A stretch of DNA of 9,507 bases from Desulfobacterales bacterium CG23_combo_of_CG06-09_8_20_14_all_52_9 (GCA_002771315.1 PCSF01000278.1:1-9507), one strand, 5' to 3'. Shown: positions 1-7,144, counted from the stretch's first letter. Numbers and translations: made by a program. The notes: generated by a model not told the origin, from the letters alone.

Positions 1-75
1 GGCGTATCCATATGTACGCCTCATTCCTCAGGATTTGCGCGCCTTGCATCTGAAGCTTTTTACTTTGCCATCCTA
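1..75. repeat. Partial palindromic intergenic repeat, cut by window edge
   Basis: Positions 1-20 contain inverted arms GGCGTA (1-6) and TACGCC (15-20) around an 8-base loop that includes CATATG. The rest, to about position 75, carries no gene and lies just beyond the stop codon of the last operon gene. Read on the minus strand it has the look of the small palindromic repeats scattered between genes in several Desulfobacterota genomes, with a hairpin tip at the window edge and the other half outside. The hairpin is visible; membership of a dispersed family is recollection and inference. It could instead be a simple hairpin in the 3' untranslated region of the operon. The right boundary is approximate. 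Confidence 0.35.
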
Positions 76-97
76 ATTTTGAGTTTTTACGATTTCA

Positions 98-1387
98 TTA
101 ACCATAGAGCCAACGACAGGCGATGACCGAACAGAGGATGCCTGCCACATCCGCCGTGAGGGCCGCCGCCAGAGTATGCCGCATCTTCTTGATCTGGATG
201 GCTCCGAAATAGATCGCGATGACGTAAAAGGTGGTTTCGGTTGATCCCTGAATCGTCGAAACCAGATAGCCCACATAGCTGTCCGGGCCGATGGACGGAT
301 CCTGAATGGTGGATGCCAGGATGGCATAAGCGCCGGATCCGGACAAGGGCCGCATGAGGGCCATGGGGAGGGCCTCGGCGGGAAGGCCGATCTTTTCGGT
401 AAAGCCGCCGATCCATCCCACGATGGCTTCCATGGCACCGCTCACCCGGAAGATTCCGACGGCCACGAGAATCGCCACCAAGTAGGGTATGATGCGTATT
501 GCTACCTGGAACCCCTCCTTTGCCCCTTCCACAAAGGTTTCATAGATTCGAACCCTGCGAATCACGCCGAAGGTCAAAAATCCGGCCATCAGGGCGGGGA
601 GGATCCATGGGGATATCGCCTTGCCGTAAAAAACGGTTGCCGGTATGAAGGCCAGCAAGGCGGTTAAAGCGATCCAGCTGACCCAGGCCGGGTAGGGCGG
701 AGGTGATGCGATTTCTTCACAAGATGCCGGTGAAATTGCCCCGCGCTCATTTTCTCCTTGTTGGAAGACTGGGTTTATGGATCGGAAAAAGCGCGCATAG
801 AGCTTGGCGGAGAGCACTGCGACCAAAGTGGAACCGGCAGTGGCAAACAGGGTGGTGGGGAGGATGCCGGCCGGATCCGCGGATCCGGATGCGGCCCGCA
901 GTGCGATGACGCCCGTGGGAAGGAGGGTGACGGAAGAGGTATTGATGGCCAGGAATAAAGCCATGGCATTGGTAGCAGTGCCGCGGCTGGGGTTGAGCGT
1001 ATCGAGTTCCTGCATGGCCCGGATCCCGAAGGGGGTGGCTGCATTCCCGAGGCCGAGGGCGTTTGCAGAAAGATTCAAGATCATGGCGCCCATGGCCGGG
1101 TGGTCCGGGGGGACTTCCGGAAAAAGGCGTACCATCAACGGCCGGATCAGTCGGGCGAGAATGGTGAGCATGCCCCCGGCCTCGGCGACCTTCATCAAAC
1201 CTAAAAAGAGGGTCATGACTCCTACAAGTCCGATGGCCAAATCCACCGCACCCGAGGCCGACTCCACCATCGCCTTGGATAAGGCCTCCATAGGAGAAAT
1301 GTCGCCGGTGGTGGGTGTCCATCCGATCTGGCGGGCGGCTCCGAATCCGAAGGCGACCATGACGATGAAAAAAAAGATCAGGTTCAC
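98..1387 (-). CDS. Fused SpmA-SpmB protein (nucleoside-recognition/gate domains)
   Basis: A 429-residue integral membrane protein that joins two modules encoded separately as spmA and spmB in Bacillus. Residues 1 to about 205 match the SpmA-like half, with the conserved stretch around NALGLGNAATPFG (109-121). Residues from about 235 match the SpmB-like half, with RPLSGSGAYAILAST (346-360) and QGSTETTFYVIAIYFGA (380-396). A polar linker (about 207-232) separates them, and hydrophobic segments lie on both sides. SpmA and SpmB affect spore core dehydration in Bacillus; the wider gate-domain family is thought to include membrane transport proteins, substrate unknown. The start is GTG at 1385-1387, overlapping the stop codon of the upstream RACo-like gene by four bases (GTGA), which indicates translational coupling. 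The stop is TAA. It is the last gene of the operon. Family assignment is firm; the role here is unknown. Confidence 0.85.
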   Translation of the reverse strand: MNLIFFFIVMVAFGFGAARQIGWTPTTGDISPMEALSKAMVESASGAVDLAIGLVGVMTLFLGLMKVAEAGGMLTILARLIRPLMVRLFPEVPPDHPAMGAMILNLSANALGLGNAATPFGIRAMQELDTLNPSRGTATNAMALFLAINTSSVTLLPTGVIALRAASGSADPAGILPTTLFATAGSTLVAVLSAKLYARFFRSINPVFQQGENERGAISPASCEEIASPPPYPAWVSWIALTALLAFIPATVFYGKAISPWILPALMAGFLTFGVIRRVRIYETFVEGAKEGFQVAIRIIPYLVAILVAVGIFRVSGAMEAIVGWIGGFTEKIGLPAEALPMALMRPLSGSGAYAILASTIQDPSIGPDSYVGYLVSTIQGSTETTFYVIAIYFGAIQIKKMRHTLAAALTADVAGILCSVIACRWLYG

Positions 1388-2979
1388 GATATCCCATTCC
1401 GGGGTATTTCGGGATCGATACGAAACGGAGGTCCGGCTTTAACGGATGGAAAGCGGGAAAGATCGGTATGAGGAATAAATTTTGCCGCGCTGAATCGGTT
1501 CATGAAGTCCTGGTTGACGTTGAGCTCCAGGTAGGTGGTCTGATCCTGGATCTTAGCCACCTGGTCGATGCTTTCCCGGGAGAATAATGCCTGAACGGCG
1601 CCTTCGATGGCGCTGTTTCCTAAAACATGGAATCGATCCCTGGGCAGGTCGGGGAGCAGACCGATACCGATGGCGGATTCCGGATCGATAATGGAACCAA
1701 AGGCTCCGGCCACGTAAAAGGAAGCGATATCTTCCAGGGAAACGCCGACGGTTTGCGCCAGGGTTTCCAGGATCGTGTACATGGCGGCTTTGGAGCGGAT
1801 AAGACTGTCTAAATCGGCCTGAGTAAGAGTGAGGTCGACACCATCGGCTGCCTCTTGGGCCGGAACCAGCACAAAATGCATCTCCTCACCTCGTTTTTTA
1901 AGATACTTCGAACATGCCGAACGGACCCATTTTCCTTGAATATCGATCATGCCGGATCGAAAGAGTTGGGCGGCCAGATCGATGAGGCCGGAGCCGCATA
2001 TTCCCCTGGGTGGCTGGTTTTCAATGGTTCGGATGCGGATTTTCTTTGTGATCGGATCGATGGATATCCGGTCGATGACTCCCGGTCCGGCGATCATTCC
2101 CATTCGGGTGACTCCACCCTCCAGGGCCGGTCCGGCGGCTCCTGCGCAGGCCATGAGCCAATCCCGGTTTCCCAGCACCACTTCCGCGTTGGTTCCCACA
2201 TCGACCAACAGGGAGACCCCGTCCTTCTCGTGCATTCCCGAGTAAAGGATGCCCGCAAAAAGATCCCCTCCGAAGTAGCTGCCGATATTGGGAAAGACGA
2301 AAACGCGGCCTGCCGGATGAATCCGAATCCCGATCTTTTCGGAAAAAAGCAAAGGGATTCGATTGATCACCGGAATGTATGGCTCCCGGATCAGGTACCG
2401 GGGGGAAAGACCCAGGAAAAAATGGGTCATGGTAGTGTTCCCGGCTGCAGATATGATGAAGATCCGCTCCTTCTTAAAGCCACAGGCTCTGCAAAGGGTT
2501 TCCAGGTTCTTGTTAATGGCTTCGATTAAGAGGCCCTTGAGTTCAAAAAGCCCTTCCTTCATTTCAGAATAGTGGATCCGAGTTAAAACATCCGGCCCGA
2601 TTTGAATCTGGGGGTTGGTGAAGGCGGCCTGCCCAAGGATGGCTTGGCTTTGAAGATCGACAAGCTTCATGACCACCGTGGTGGTTCCGATGTCCAGGGC
2701 CAGCCCAGCGACCGGCTGGGCGTCATCCGGACTGAGAATCTCTACAAGCGTGTACCCATCCAAATCCTTGAACACAACACAGCGAACCCGATAGGCATGT
2801 TTCCGAAGAAATTCGGAAAGCGGTTGGATCAGCTCCAGATCGATGCGGATGGAATCGGCGGAAATTTTTCTTTTTAAGCCTTCAATAAGCCTGTCGGCAT
2901 CCGCAGTGTTGTTTTTCAAGGATGGGGGGGTAAGGGCTAAGGTCCTCACCCATCCCGATTGGGTGTTCGGCTCCCTCAT
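1384..2979 (-). CDS. RACo-like corrinoid-protein activator (ASKHA), lacking N-terminal 2Fe-2S domain
   Basis: A 531-residue ASKHA-fold protein of the RACo/DUF4445 family, which uses ATP hydrolysis to drive reductive reactivation of cob(II)alamin proteins such as the corrinoid iron-sulfur protein of the Wood-Ljungdahl pathway. Visible family elements are the linker-like start VRTLALTPPS (11-20), first phosphate loop LDIGTTTVV (95-103), NPQIQIGPDVLTRI (122-135), second phosphate loop LLVDVGTNAEVVLG (257-270), GICGSGLID (326-334) and VAGAFGS (423-429). Typical members are about 600-650 residues and begin with a plant-type 2Fe-2S ferredoxin domain. Here there is no cysteine cluster: the protein begins at the linker. 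The sirtuin stop codon lies two codons upstream in the same frame, so the missing domain is not simply a misplaced start. Start ATG at 2977-2979; its weak ribosome site AGGA overlaps the sirtuin TAG stop. It could alternatively act on another corrinoid methyltransferase. Confidence 0.85.
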   Translation of the reverse strand: MREPNTQSGWVRTLALTPPSLKNNTADADRLIEGLKRKISADSIRIDLELIQPLSEFLRKHAYRVRCVVFKDLDGYTLVEILSPDDAQPVAGLALDIGTTTVVMKLVDLQSQAILGQAAFTNPQIQIGPDVLTRIHYSEMKEGLFELKGLLIEAINKNLETLCRACGFKKERIFIISAAGNTTMTHFFLGLSPRYLIREPYIPVINRIPLLFSEKIGIRIHPAGRVFVFPNIGSYFGGDLFAGILYSGMHEKDGVSLLVDVGTNAEVVLGNRDWLMACAGAAGPALEGGVTRMGMIAGPGVIDRISIDPITKKIRIRTIENQPPRGICGSGLIDLAAQLFRSGMIDIQGKWVRSACSKYLKKRGEEMHFVLVPAQEAADGVDLTLTQADLDSLIRSKAAMYTILETLAQTVGVSLEDIASFYVAGAFGSIIDPESAIGIGLLPDLPRDRFHVLGNSAIEGAVQALFSRESIDQVAKIQDQTTYLELNVNQDFMNRFSAAKFIPHTDLSRFPSVKAGPPFRIDPEIPRNGIS

Positions 2980-2985
2980 GATATC

Positions 2986-3732
2986 CTACAGCAGACGTTC
3001 GAGTTCCGAAAGGATGGCGGCGAGGGTTTCTCCGGCTTTTCCTTGAATCAGGTAATCGCTGATGCTCCCGGTCAGGGGGGTGGTCTCCGGATTGATCTCG
3101 ATCACCTTTGCGCCGGCCTGCTTAGCAACGACAGGCATGAGGGCGGCGGGCTGCACCACTGCCGATGTGCCGACCACCAGCATCAAATCGCAGGTTGAAG
3201 CGGCCTGTCTTGACCGATACAGGGCCTGGGAAGGGATCATTTCACCGAAGAAGACGCAATCGGGCCGATAGATGCCGCCGCAGGGGCATTTCGGAGGGAT
3301 TTCGGAAAGATCGATCTGACCGGTCTTGACGCGTCTTCCGCAGGCTAAACAAAAATGCCAGGCAAAGTTGCCATGGAACTCGATGACATCGGTATTGCCC
3401 GCCAGTTGGTGCAGGCCATCCACGTTCTGGGTGATCACCGTATTTAATTTGCCTAAAGTTTCCAGTCGGGCAAGCCCCAGATGCCCATCGTTGGGTTTTG
3501 CCCGGTCGATGATGCCCTTCATATCCTTGAGGAGTGCGTTCCAAACTTTAACAGGGTCGGTCATGAACGCGTCGATGTGGGCGTATTCCATGGGATCGAA
3601 TTTTTCCCAAATACCGCCTTTCCCTCGAAAAGGAGGAATGTTGCTTTCCACCGAAATTCCTGCTCCGGTGAGGGCGACGGCCTGCTTACAGGTTGCCAGA
3701 TCCTTTGCCGCATTTTTGATGAGTGCATCCAT
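2986..3732 (-). CDS. Sirtuin, NAD-dependent protein deacylase
   Basis: A 248-residue SIR2-family enzyme that removes acetyl or other acyl groups from lysines using NAD, probably cytoplasmic. Key elements: NAD-binding GAGIS (23-27) and PFRG (34-37), TQNVDGLH (101-108), catalytic histidine H120 in FHG, a zinc site from C128, C131, C149 and C151, RPDCVFFGE (156-164), GTS (188-190) and INPE (213-216). The zinc spacing is C-x2-C and C-x-C, the second pair being shorter than the common C-x2-C. The Tyr-x-x-Arg pair typical of CobB/SIRT5-type desuccinylases is not evident. The frame is open further upstream to 3849, but that would overlap the preceding gene by over 100 bases and add non-family residues. 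ATG at 3730-3732 gives the usual N-terminus, 10 bases after the upstream stop. Stop is TAG. Acyl preference cannot be read from sequence. Confidence 0.9.
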   Translation of the reverse strand: MDALIKNAAKDLATCKQAVALTGAGISVESNIPPFRGKGGIWEKFDPMEYAHIDAFMTDPVKVWNALLKDMKGIIDRAKPNDGHLGLARLETLGKLNTVITQNVDGLHQLAGNTDVIEFHGNFAWHFCLACGRRVKTGQIDLSEIPPKCPCGGIYRPDCVFFGEMIPSQALYRSRQAASTCDLMLVVGTSAVVQPAALMPVVAKQAGAKVIEINPETTPLTGSISDYLIQGKAGETLAAILSELERLL

Positions 3733-3742
3733 TAATTCTTTT

Positions 3743-4582
3743 CTAAAGATCAAACTGGGTATCGCAACCAACGGCCAGGACCTCCAGGGCAGGGCCGTTT
3801 TTGGTGATCTCGTTTCGGCAGTCCTCGACGATTCGATCCATATCCGCATCCGTCCGGTCCTGGTTTAGGTGAAAAAGTCCCAGCTTGCCGACCCCGGCCT
3901 CCAAGGCCAGATTGAGGGCGTCTCGATAGCAAGAGTGACCCCAGCGGATAGTGGTCTGGTACTCCTCGGGTGTGTATTCGGCGTCATGGAAGAGGATGTC
4001 CGCTCCCTCCGAAAAGGTGCGATAGTCCGGGTAGGAGAGCCCATACGGATGCACATGACCCAGCTCGTTATCCGTAAGAAACACGAAGGTTTTCCCGTTT
4101 TCCACGATTTTATATCCGAATCCCGTGTCTGGGTGACTCAATGCAATGGGGGTTAGGGTGATGGAACCGATTTCGAATGTCCCTGGGGGATCTTTTTGGA
4201 ATAGGATTTCAGCGTCGATATCCGATGACTTCAACGGGAAGTTGGGAGGGTACATCACCCGGGAAAGGACATGCCGGGCATAATTTTTATGGAAAGATCC
4301 GTTGTGAAAAACCAAGCGGGCATTTTTGAAAAGGGTGGGTTTGAAGAAAGGGAATCCCAAGATGTGATCCCAGTGGCAGTGGGTAAAGATGAGATGATAT
4401 TCAAAACGGTTTTCCTGGATCAGGCTGTTTCCCAACTTTCGAATCCCGGTTCCGGCGTCGATGATCAGGATATGATCGCTTTGGGTTCTGACCTCCAGAC
4501 AAGTGGTATCCCCGCCATACTTGAGATATTCATATCCGGAGACCGGAATAGAACCGCGGGAACCCCAGCATTTGATCTGCAT
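3743..4582 (-). CDS. Metallo-beta-lactamase-fold hydrolase, PhnP/cyclic phosphodiesterase-like
   Basis: A 279-residue MBL-fold protein. It begins with MQIKCWGSRGSIPVSG (1-16), a start typical of the branch related to PhnP and cyclic-phosphodiesterase enzymes. The metal motif THCHWDH (67-73) supplies the His-x-His-x-Asp-His ligands; further likely ligands are H150, D171 or D200, H216 and H238. No signal peptide or membrane segment is seen, so it should be cytoplasmic. Family members cleave phosphodiester bonds in various small molecules, so the substrate here cannot be assigned. The ATG at 4580-4582 follows a good G-rich ribosome site (GGGGG, six bases upstream), and 17 bases separate it from the end of the prmA-like gene. 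It ends in TAG ten bases before the sirtuin start. It sits inside the operon between a methyltransferase and a deacylase. Confidence 0.85.
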   Translation of the reverse strand: MQIKCWGSRGSIPVSGYEYLKYGGDTTCLEVRTQSDHILIIDAGTGIRKLGNSLIQENRFEYHLIFTHCHWDHILGFPFFKPTLFKNARLVFHNGSFHKNYARHVLSRVMYPPNFPLKSSDIDAEILFQKDPPGTFEIGSITLTPIALSHPDTGFGYKIVENGKTFVFLTDNELGHVHPYGLSYPDYRTFSEGADILFHDAEYTPEEYQTTIRWGHSCYRDALNLALEAGVGKLGLFHLNQDRTDADMDRIVEDCRNEITKNGPALEVLAVGCDTQFDL

Positions 4583-4599
4583 CTTTTACCCCCAGAGGT

Positions 4600-5499
4600 T
4601 CATCTGGCAGTCAACTCAATGGACTTGGCACGATTTCTCAGAAGATAAGTATACCAGATCCCCTCGTGGTTTTGGGATTCGACGATGTCAAACCGCTTAG
4701 ATGCCAATACATCCGTCACATCCCGCGCCTCGCTTCGCATCAGCCCGGAAAGAATCACCCATCGTTTTTGATTCAACCCCTTTGCGCAAAGCAGACCTTT
4801 CATTGCATCGTAGTGGATGTTCGCTATCACGAGATCGGCCGGGCAGTCAATAAAATCCTTTGCATCTCCTTGAATAGCAAGGATTTTATTTTCCATCCGG
4901 TTGATTCGGATGTTTTTTTGGGCCGTGCGTGCCGCCAGGGGATTGAGATCCACGGCAAGGGCTCTTTGAGCCCCTAGTTTTACGGCGGCTAAAGCCAAAA
5001 TGCCGGTGCCGGTTCCCAGGTCGAGGATCGTATGGGAAATTACCCTTTCAAAAAGGAGGTTCAGGGCCTTCAGGCAGCCTATTGTCGTGGGATGCGTCCT
5101 GGAACCGAAAACGACTCCGGGATCCAGGAGCAGGGTATGCGGTGTATCACCTGCGGTCCCGACAGATTTCTCGCAGTACCAGAAGGGCATCACCCGGATC
5201 GCGCCGATTTGAAAGGGAACCAGGTCTTTTCCCTGCCAAAGGGCATAGTCGAGGCAAAACTGATCGATCATGTTTAAACCCGGACGATTTTTTAAAAAAG
5301 CCGTTACAGCTTCTTGTGCGGGCCGGGAAAAAAACAGGAAAGAGGTCCGGCCCTCATTCCAGTTGCCTAAAAAATTTTTATCGGAAAAAAATGCCTCGTC
5401 CTCCACACTTCCGTCGAGATAGTAGATGTAAAGGTCGCCGTAAGGGCAGGCTTCCCTTTCCGGCGAAAGTTTTGGTACCTTGATGGGGCTATCTTCCAT
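4600..5499 (-). CDS. prmA: PrmA-like ribosomal protein L11 methyltransferase family protein
   Basis: A 299-residue class I SAM-dependent methyltransferase. The core resembles PrmA, which trimethylates ribosomal protein L11: LDPGVVFGSRTHPTT (125-139) corresponds to the PrmA stretch LDPG.AFGTGTHPTT, followed by SAM motif I ILDLGTGTGILALAA (158-172), acidic motif II VDLNPLAARTAQKN (183-196), and ANIHYD (226-231) where PrmA has NILA. VILSGLMRSEA (248-258) matches the late LSGIL region. The N-terminal 110 residues are poorly conserved, so the substrate-binding domain has diverged. It may modify another protein of this operon rather than L11; that is inference. ATG at 5497-5499 overlaps the end of acuB by 11 bases and has no clear ribosome site, suggesting translational coupling. 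A perfect 12-base inverted repeat lies within the gene (4849-4890). Stop is TGA. Confidence 0.8.
   Translation of the reverse strand: MEDSPIKVPKLSPEREACPYGDLYIYYLDGSVEDEAFFSDKNFLGNWNEGRTSFLFFSRPAQEAVTAFLKNRPGLNMIDQFCLDYALWQGKDLVPFQIGAIRVMPFWYCEKSVGTAGDTPHTLLLDPGVVFGSRTHPTTIGCLKALNLLFERVISHTILDLGTGTGILALAAVKLGAQRALAVDLNPLAARTAQKNIRINRMENKILAIQGDAKDFIDCPADLVIANIHYDAMKGLLCAKGLNQKRWVILSGLMRSEARDVTDVLASKRFDIVESQNHEGIWYTYLLRNRAKSIELTAR
4849..4890. repeat. Perfect 12-base inverted repeat inside the prmA-like gene
   Basis: AATAAAATCCTT (4849-4860) is exactly mirrored by AAGGATTTTATT (4879-4890), with an 18-base spacer; two more GC pairs form inside after a one-base bulge. On the operon mRNA this would be an AU-rich hairpin whose loop contains AAGGAG. 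It lies in coding sequence for roughly residues 203-217 of the methyltransferase. No function is known; chance formation is unlikely but possible. Confidence 0.6.
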
Positions 5500-6169
5500 C
5501 CGTGGGGAGTTGATCGATGTACCAGTCCAGGGGGTTCAACAACGTGAAGCCAAGACCTTTGAGTTTCTTTTTCACGCGACTGACGTTTTGCGTCAATAAA
5601 TAGGGGAATACCGCCCGCTTTCCCTTATCCCAATAACGGGCCACCAGGATGCTTCCAAAAGAAATGCCTTCTTCGGTGATGGCGTCCACGATCCGTTTCA
5701 TAGTTCCGAGTTTATCTTCCACTAGGACGCAAAGCAGGGTTCCTGGTTCTTCGATGCCCAAAACGTTGATGAAGGCCCGAAGCAAATCTTGCACGCCGAT
5801 GATCCCTTTAACGTGTCCGTCATCATCCACTACGGGGAGGGTACCCACCCGCTTGGACTGTATGAGGAGCAGAACATCTTCTATGGTGTGAGAGGGGCGA
5901 ACCGTGACCACCTCTCTGGTCATGACGTCTTTTACCTTGATCATGGCCAGTTTGTTGCGCTCCTCCCGGCTGTTGTAGTCCTGCAGGACGATGGAGGGCA
6001 TGGCGCTTCGAATGTCCCGGTCGGTGACGATGCCGATCAGGCGGTTTTGTTCATCCACCACGGGAAGATGCCGAATCAGGTGGTTTTTCATCTTTTCCCT
6101 GGCGGCAAGGATCGTCTCTTCAGGATCCACGGTAATGACTTTTATTGCCATCGATTTGCTAACGAACAT
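5489..6169 (-). CDS. acuB: AcuB-like CBS-CBS-ACT regulatory protein
   Basis: A 226-residue soluble sensor protein. Two CBS domains (about 7-56, containing HLPVVDEQNRLIGIVTDRDI at 34-53; and about 79-133, with TLPVVDDDGHVKGIIGVQDL at 110-129) form a Bateman module that commonly binds adenine nucleotides. A C-terminal ACT-like domain (about 143-210) commonly binds amino acids or other small effectors. Length and domain order match Bacillus AcuB (about 214 residues), and the neighbouring acuC makes the assignment stronger. The biochemical function of AcuB is not settled; it is associated with acetate/acetoin metabolism through the acuABC operon. ATG at 6167-6169 has a strong GGAGG (6175-6179) five bases upstream and overlaps the acuC end by 11 bases. 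Its own TAG stop overlaps the prmA-like start by 11 bases. It may tune the adjacent deacetylase to energy status, which is inference. Confidence 0.85.
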   Translation of the reverse strand: MFVSKSMAIKVITVDPEETILAAREKMKNHLIRHLPVVDEQNRLIGIVTDRDIRSAMPSIVLQDYNSREERNKLAMIKVKDVMTREVVTVRPSHTIEDVLLLIQSKRVGTLPVVDDDGHVKGIIGVQDLLRAFINVLGIEEPGTLLCVLVEDKLGTMKRIVDAITEEGISFGSILVARYWDKGKRAVFPYLLTQNVSRVKKKLKGLGFTLLNPLDWYIDQLPTDGR

Positions 6170-7124
6170 CGGGTCCTCCGTTCAATAAGATAGTGACATG
6201 GTTTTTGGCCAGTTCTCCCAGACGATGCAGCGCGTATCCACCTTCCAGGACGGACAGTAGCCGTCCTTTGGTGTGTTTTTCCGCCAAGGCCACGATCTGT
6301 TCCATGATCCACGAAAAGCATTCCGTCGTCAGACGGATGCCGGACATGTCATCGTCCATGTGACCGTCGAATCCCGTTGAAACAATGATCACCTCGGGTT
6401 CAAACTGTCCGATGGCCGGAATCATGTCTCTTTTTAAATAAAGCTGATAGGTATCATCCCCCTGGCCGGGAAGCACCGGTGAATTTTTGGTAAAACCCAG
6501 ACCCTTTCCGATTCCCGTATCAAAGTCCCGACCGGTTCCCGGATAGGCAAAGGAGGGATGCTCGTGAATGGAATAGTAAAAAACGGTCGGGTCTTCTTCG
6601 AAAATGTGCTGGGTGCCGTTGCCGTGATGAACATCGAAGTCGACGATGGCCACCCGTTGAATCCCCCACTCGATTTGAAAATACCTTGCGGCGATGGCCA
6701 CGTTGTTGAAATAGCAAAATCCCATGGCAGCGGAACGTTCGGCATGGTGCCCCGGCGGCCTCACGGCGCAAAAGGCGTTATCGATCTCGCCTTTCATGAT
6801 CATTTCCGCCGCCTTTAGAATGCCGCCCACGGCCAAGAGGGCGATTTCGAAGCTCATATCGCACATCTGGTTGTCCTGGCAGTCGAAGGTCCGAACATGT
6901 GAAATGCACGCATCGTTGAAACGATTGATGTAATCTTTGGAATGAACCGTTTCGATCCATCGCATGTCGGCCCTGCAGGCCTTGATGGGGATCAGATGTT
7001 CCAGCAGGCCGTCCTTTTGAATTCCCTCATGAATCGCCTTTAACCGTTCCGGAGCTTCCGGATGCCAGGAGCTGGTCTCGTGCAGCAGGAATCTCTCGTC
7101 GTAAAGATACCCGGTTTTTTTCAT
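6159..7124 (-). CDS. acuC: AcuC-like zinc-dependent protein deacetylase (histone deacetylase family)
   Basis: A 321-residue class I/II-type deacetylase. In Bacillus, AcuC deacetylates and reactivates acetyl-CoA synthetase. Catalytic features are complete: tandem histidines in RPPGHHAE (122-129), substrate tunnel MGFCYFNN (134-141), zinc ligands D164 and H166 in VDFDVHHGNG (161-170), zinc ligand D253 in STGFDGH (249-255), and catalytic tyrosine Y297 in EGGYALH (294-300). No export signal is seen. The preferred start is ATG at 7122-7124, preceded by AAGAGG at short spacing; a TTG at 7136 in the same frame would add four residues but has no ribosome site. It lies 20 bases after cooC and overlaps acuB by 11 bases, recreating the acuC-acuB pairing known from Bacillus. 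Stop is TAG. The target here could be acetyl-CoA synthetase encoded elsewhere, or another acylated enzyme; polyamine deacetylase activity is a less likely alternative. Confidence 0.88.
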   Translation of the reverse strand: MKKTGYLYDERFLLHETSSWHPEAPERLKAIHEGIQKDGLLEHLIPIKACRADMRWIETVHSKDYINRFNDACISHVRTFDCQDNQMCDMSFEIALLAVGGILKAAEMIMKGEIDNAFCAVRPPGHHAERSAAMGFCYFNNVAIAARYFQIEWGIQRVAIVDFDVHHGNGTQHIFEEDPTVFYYSIHEHPSFAYPGTGRDFDTGIGKGLGFTKNSPVLPGQGDDTYQLYLKRDMIPAIGQFEPEVIIVSTGFDGHMDDDMSGIRLTTECFSWIMEQIVALAEKHTKGRLLSVLEGGYALHRLGELAKNHVTILLNGGPDVR

Positions 7125-7144
7125 GGGCCTCTTCAATTAAAAAG

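Noticed and set aside
747..1397. A 216-codon minus-strand frame overlapping the SpmAB gene
   Set aside because: It is rich in Arg, His and Pro as expected from an out-of-frame reading, and the other frame carries the conserved sequence.
804..1442. A 212-codon plus-strand open frame opposite the SpmA-like region
   Set aside because: Its composition is that of an antisense shadow, and the minus-strand gene there has clear family motifs.
2800..2819. Inverted repeat TTTCCGAA/TTCGGAAA with a four-base loop in the RACo-like gene
   Set aside because: Eight-base arms with a short loop are expected by chance about once in a window this long, and the site is within conserved coding sequence.
3733..3849. 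N-terminal extension of the sirtuin to an ATG at 3849
   Set aside because: It would overlap the MBL gene by over 100 bases, and the added 39 residues are unlike sirtuin N-termini; ATG at 3732 gives the expected start.
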